Assembly (NCBI RefSeq): GCF_021646545.1
Contig: NZ_JAKIRP010000026.1
Span: 32,377-96,376, forward strand
Origin: Chitinophaga filiformis
Lineage (GTDB): Bacteria > Bacteroidota > Bacteroidia > Chitinophagales > Chitinophagaceae
Direction of reading: 5' to 3'
DNA length: 64,000 nt
A model generated the notes under the pieces. That model made no database searches and had not been told where the DNA came from. It worked only from the letters and a program-made list of their open reading frames with translations. How positions within the stretch are numbered: the stretch's first letter is position 1; each line of letters starts with the position of its first letter. Positions 61,694-64,000 of this stretch are shown here, in pieces. The translations under genes and the position numbers were made by a program.

Positions 61694-63817
61694 ATGAGAA
61701 GAATGAAAGTGATTATACCAGTTGCACTGCTTACAATCTCAATGGGGGTTTTGGCTTTCAGCAAACTGCATAAAGAAGATCCTCCAGGCAGATACGAAGT
61801 GATCATGGGCCTGGTAGGACAAATACTAACCCAGGGCCACTATCAACCTAAGGAGATTAACGACGCTTACTCTAAAGAAGTTTTTGATAAATACCTGAAG
61901 AGCCTGGACAGTGAAAAGAAGTTTTTCCTGAAGAGCGATATCAAAGGACTGGAGTCCGTATCCACACACATCGACGATGAGCTGCAGGGCGCTCCGCTGG
62001 ACTGCTTTAACGCCATCAATGCCATCATCAAACAGCGTGTAACTGAAGCTGCTTCCATTTACCCGGAACTGCTCTCCAAACCATTTGATTTTGCCAAAGA
62101 GGAAAAGGTAGTTCTCGATCCCGATAAGATCGACTATCCCGAAAGTCTGGAAGAACGCAAAGAAGCCTGGAGAAAAGTACTGAAATACCGTACGCTTGAA
62201 AAGCTGACGGAACTGCAGGAAACCCGCGATAAACAGAAAGATAAAGCCGGTGAAAAGATTAAGACTGATGCCGAACTGGAAGTTGAAGCCAGGGCTAAAG
62301 TAAAAACCGTATACGACCGTTATTTCGACCGTCTGAAAAACAGACAGGATGATAACGAGCGTTTTAGCATGTTTATAAACGCCATCACAACCACAATGGA
62401 CCCTCATACTGATTTCTTCCCGCCAGCCGAAAAGAGGGCTTTCGAAGAGCAGATGGCCGGTAAGTTCTTTGGTATTGGCGCCCAGCTGAAAGAAGAAGAT
62501 GGTAAGATCAAGATCGCCAGTATCGTAACAGGTAGCGCCAGCTGGAAAGACGGCCGCCTGAAAGCGAATGATGCTATCCTGAAGGTAGCGCAGGGCGATA
62601 AAGAGCCCGTTGACATCACCGGTTATGCAGTGGAAGATGCGGTGAAAGTGATCCGTGGTAGTAAAGGTTCTATTGTGAAGTTGACCGTGAAGAGCGTGGA
62701 CGGTACCGTAAAAGTGATCGATATTACCCGCGATGAAGTAGTATTGGATGACACCTTTGCAAAATCAGCCATCATCAATGGCCAGCATAAACTCGGTTAC
62801 ATCTACCTGCCTGAATTCTATGCAGATTTCAATGACAGGAACGGCGCCCGTTGCGCGGAAGATGTAGCTAAAGAGATCACCAAACTGAAAGCGGAAAATG
62901 TAGAGGGTATCATCCTCGATCTGCGCTTCAACGGTGGTGGTTCCCTGCAGGACGTTGTACAGATGGCTGGGCTGTTCATTCCGGAAGGTCCTATCGTACA
63001 GGTGAAATCCCGTAGCGGCGATCCAATGGTGCTCCGCGACCGCGATAAGAGCGTACAATACGGTGGTCCGCTGGCTATCATGGTCAACGAATACAGCGCT
63101 TCCGCTTCTGAGATCATGGCGGCTGCAATGCAGGATTACAAACGTGCCGTGATCATTGGTAGCAATACCTTCGGTAAAGGTACCGTACAGCGTATGCTCA
63201 ATCTCGATGACTTCTACTCCAATAAGGAAATAGGCGCCCTGGGTGCTATCAAACTGACCCAGCAGAAGTTCTACCGTGCAAATGGTGGTTCTACCCAGCT
63301 GAAAGGTGTAGCTTCCGATATCCAGCTGCCGGATCCATATTATGAAGTGGCAGAACGTAAAGATGCTGATGCTCTGGCATGGGACGAAATTCCAAAAGCA
63401 TCCTTCACACCGTGGTACGATCCTGTTCCGGTAGAAGCATTGAAAAGGAACAGCGAAAAACGTATTGCATCCAGCGAGGCATTCAAGATGATGAATGACA
63501 ACATCACTACGCTGAAAAAGCTGGAAAGCCAGGAAGCGTATTCTCTGAACCAGCAGACATACAAAGCAGAGCAGAAAAGTAACAGTAATGCCCTGAAACG
63601 TTATGATGCGGTAAATGAGAAAGTGAAAGAATTGAACATCGTGAGCCTGAAAACTGACCTGGACAGACTGGCAGCTGATTCTGCGAAACTGGCCCGTAAC
63701 AAAGACTGGCTGAAATTCAGACAGAAAGATATCTACCTTGATGAAGCAGTAAATGTGATGAACGACCTGATTGCACTGTCTTATCCTAAATTACAGGGTA
63801 AACCCGCTAATAAATAA
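61694..63817 (+). CDS. Carboxy-terminal (tail-specific) protease, S41A family, Prc-like
   Basis: Exported serine protease that degrades or processes proteins at their C-terminus. 707 residues from the ATG at 61694 (preferred to the TTG at 61685). N-terminal signal/anchor (VIIPVALLTISMGVLAF), helical N-domain (~30-240), PDZ domain (~245-345; FFGIGAQLKEEDGKIKIASI), then the S41 protease core with the nucleophile Ser in NEYSASASEIM near residue 468 and the general-base Lys in FGKGTVQ near 494. The C-terminal ~120 residues are helical, as in E. coli Prc, not the shorter CtpA. Confidence 0.93.
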   Translation: MRRMKVIIPVALLTISMGVLAFSKLHKEDPPGRYEVIMGLVGQILTQGHYQPKEINDAYSKEVFDKYLKSLDSEKKFFLKSDIKGLESVSTHIDDELQGAPLDCFNAINAIIKQRVTEAASIYPELLSKPFDFAKEEKVVLDPDKIDYPESLEERKEAWRKVLKYRTLEKLTELQETRDKQKDKAGEKIKTDAELEVEARAKVKTVYDRYFDRLKNRQDDNERFSMFINAITTTMDPHTDFFPPAEKRAFEEQMAGKFFGIGAQLKEEDGKIKIASIVTGSASWKDGRLKANDAILKVAQGDKEPVDITGYAVEDAVKVIRGSKGSIVKLTVKSVDGTVKVIDITRDEVVLDDTFAKSAIINGQHKLGYIYLPEFYADFNDRNGARCAEDVAKEITKLKAENVEGIILDLRFNGGGSLQDVVQMAGLFIPEGPIVQVKSRSGDPMVLRDRDKSVQYGGPLAIMVNEYSASASEIMAAAMQDYKRAVIIGSNTFGKGTVQRMLNLDDFYSNKEIGALGAIKLTQQKFYRANGGSTQLKGVASDIQLPDPYYEVAERKDADALAWDEIPKASFTPWYDPVPVEALKRNSEKRIASSEAFKMMNDNITTLKKLESQEAYSLNQQTYKAEQKSNSNALKRYDAVNEKVKELNIVSLKTDLDRLAADSAKLARNKDWLKFRQKDIYLDEAVNVMNDLIALSYPKLQGKPANK

Positions 63818-63838
63818 TCATACGCCTTAAGCATAAAT

Positions 63839-63874
63839 AAAAAGGCGGTCTGTTTTAAACAGGCCGCCTTTTCT
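63839..63874 (+). terminator. Terminator of the tail-specific protease gene
   Basis: AAGGCGGTCTG pairs with CAGGCCGCCTT (one G-U) around TTTTAAA, followed by TTTTCT. The group II intron begins 4 nt beyond. Confidence 0.88.
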
Positions 63875-63877
63875 ATT

Positions 63878-64000
63878 GTGCGCCCGGCACGGGCGCAAAC
63901 TCTAGGGTGTAAGTCCCGAACGCGCCTTGATAGTGGGAAGCGTTAACCCAAGGCAAGGGTGTCCTCCGTGAGGAGGAATCTGAAGGAAGCCGGCGGTAAA
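63878..64000 (+). mobile_element. Group IIC intron, 5' end (cut by window edge)
   Basis: Starts GTGCGCCCGGCACGGGCGC, a short hairpin, then the domain I words AGGGTGTAAGTCCCGAAC, GGCAAGGGTGTC and GGAATCTGAAGGAAGC, which closely follow the order and sequence of domain I of the Oceanobacillus iheyensis type of group IIC intron RNA. It begins immediately downstream of an intrinsic terminator, the usual target of group IIC introns. The reverse transcriptase and 3' end lie beyond the window. Confidence 0.92.

Noticed and set aside
1..64000. CRISPR arrays, prophage, toxin-antitoxin or defence islands, tRNA or rRNA genes
   Set aside because: None seen. The repeats present are too few and irregular for CRISPR, and no integrase, transposase or phage gene was recognised apart from the group II intron end.

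Overview
The window looks like a chromosomal stretch from a Bacteroidota bacterium, most likely Chitinophagaceae (Chitinophaga-like). Three things point there: a secreted protein with a gliding-motility/type IX (type B) C-terminal sorting domain, promoters carrying the Bacteroidota -7 box TAnnTTTG with little Shine-Dalgarno signal, and a DAHP synthase-chorismate mutase fusion. The species call is inference. Nearly all genes are intact chromosomal genes. The only recognisable mobile element is the 5' end of a group IIC intron cut off by the right edge.

Layout. 1-4.7 kb: housekeeping (mutS cut by the left edge, TrmH-type methyltransferase, UbiA prenyltransferase, ruvX, def). 4.7-7.8 kb: two tandem paralogous ECF sigma/RskA-like anti-sigma pairs. 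7.8-15.3 kb: envelope or secreted proteins of unknown role, an RluA-family pseudouridine synthase, lipB and a D-cysteine desulfhydrase-like enzyme. 15.7-19.4 kb: a GH20 hexosaminidase and GH29 fucosidase pair. 19.6 kb: an NDP-sugar pyrophosphorylase-like gene. 20.6-28.7 kb: branched-chain amino acid genes ilvE and ilvD-B-N-C-A. 28.8-31.0 kb: two oxidoreductases. 31.1-36.9 kb: xylose use (Na+/sugar symporter, xylB, xylA, then a mutarotase). 36.9-40.4 kb: CsbD and Lmo0937-type small proteins, a CarboxypepD_reg-like protein, an ECF sigma with a membrane anti-sigma-like/trypsin-like protease fusion, and a heptad-repeat lipoprotein. 40.5-48.5 kb: an aromatic amino acid operon (pheA, aminotransferase, tyrA, DAHP synthase-chorismate mutase, aroB, aroA, aroC). 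48.7-61.4 kb: FKBP, CocE/NonD hydrolase, YjbR protein, a 1202-residue TraB/GumN protein, gcvP, YkgJ protein and an MFS transporter. 61.7-63.8 kb: a tail-specific protease, then the intron.

The most interesting content is regulatory. Upstream of pheA there is one promoter followed by two complete transcription attenuators in series. Each has a short leader ORF packed with aromatic codons (first: Phe, Tyr and Trp; second: an unbroken run of 11 Phe/Tyr), an intrinsic terminator, and a sequence at the end of the leader ORF that can pair with the terminator's 5' arm. The same design occurs upstream of ilvE with a Leu-Val6-Ile2 leader peptide. Amino acid supply would therefore be sensed by ribosome stalling: three aromatic amino acids for the common and terminal steps of aromatic biosynthesis, and branched-chain amino acids for ilvE. 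These short leader ORFs were found by reading the sequence. None has been tested, and the pairings were worked out by eye.

Other regulatory candidates are a perfect 23-nt inverted repeat before the xylose operon, an inverted repeat between the second ECF sigma gene and the small lipoprotein, and promoters placed so close to mutS and the methyltransferase gene that their mRNAs may be leaderless.
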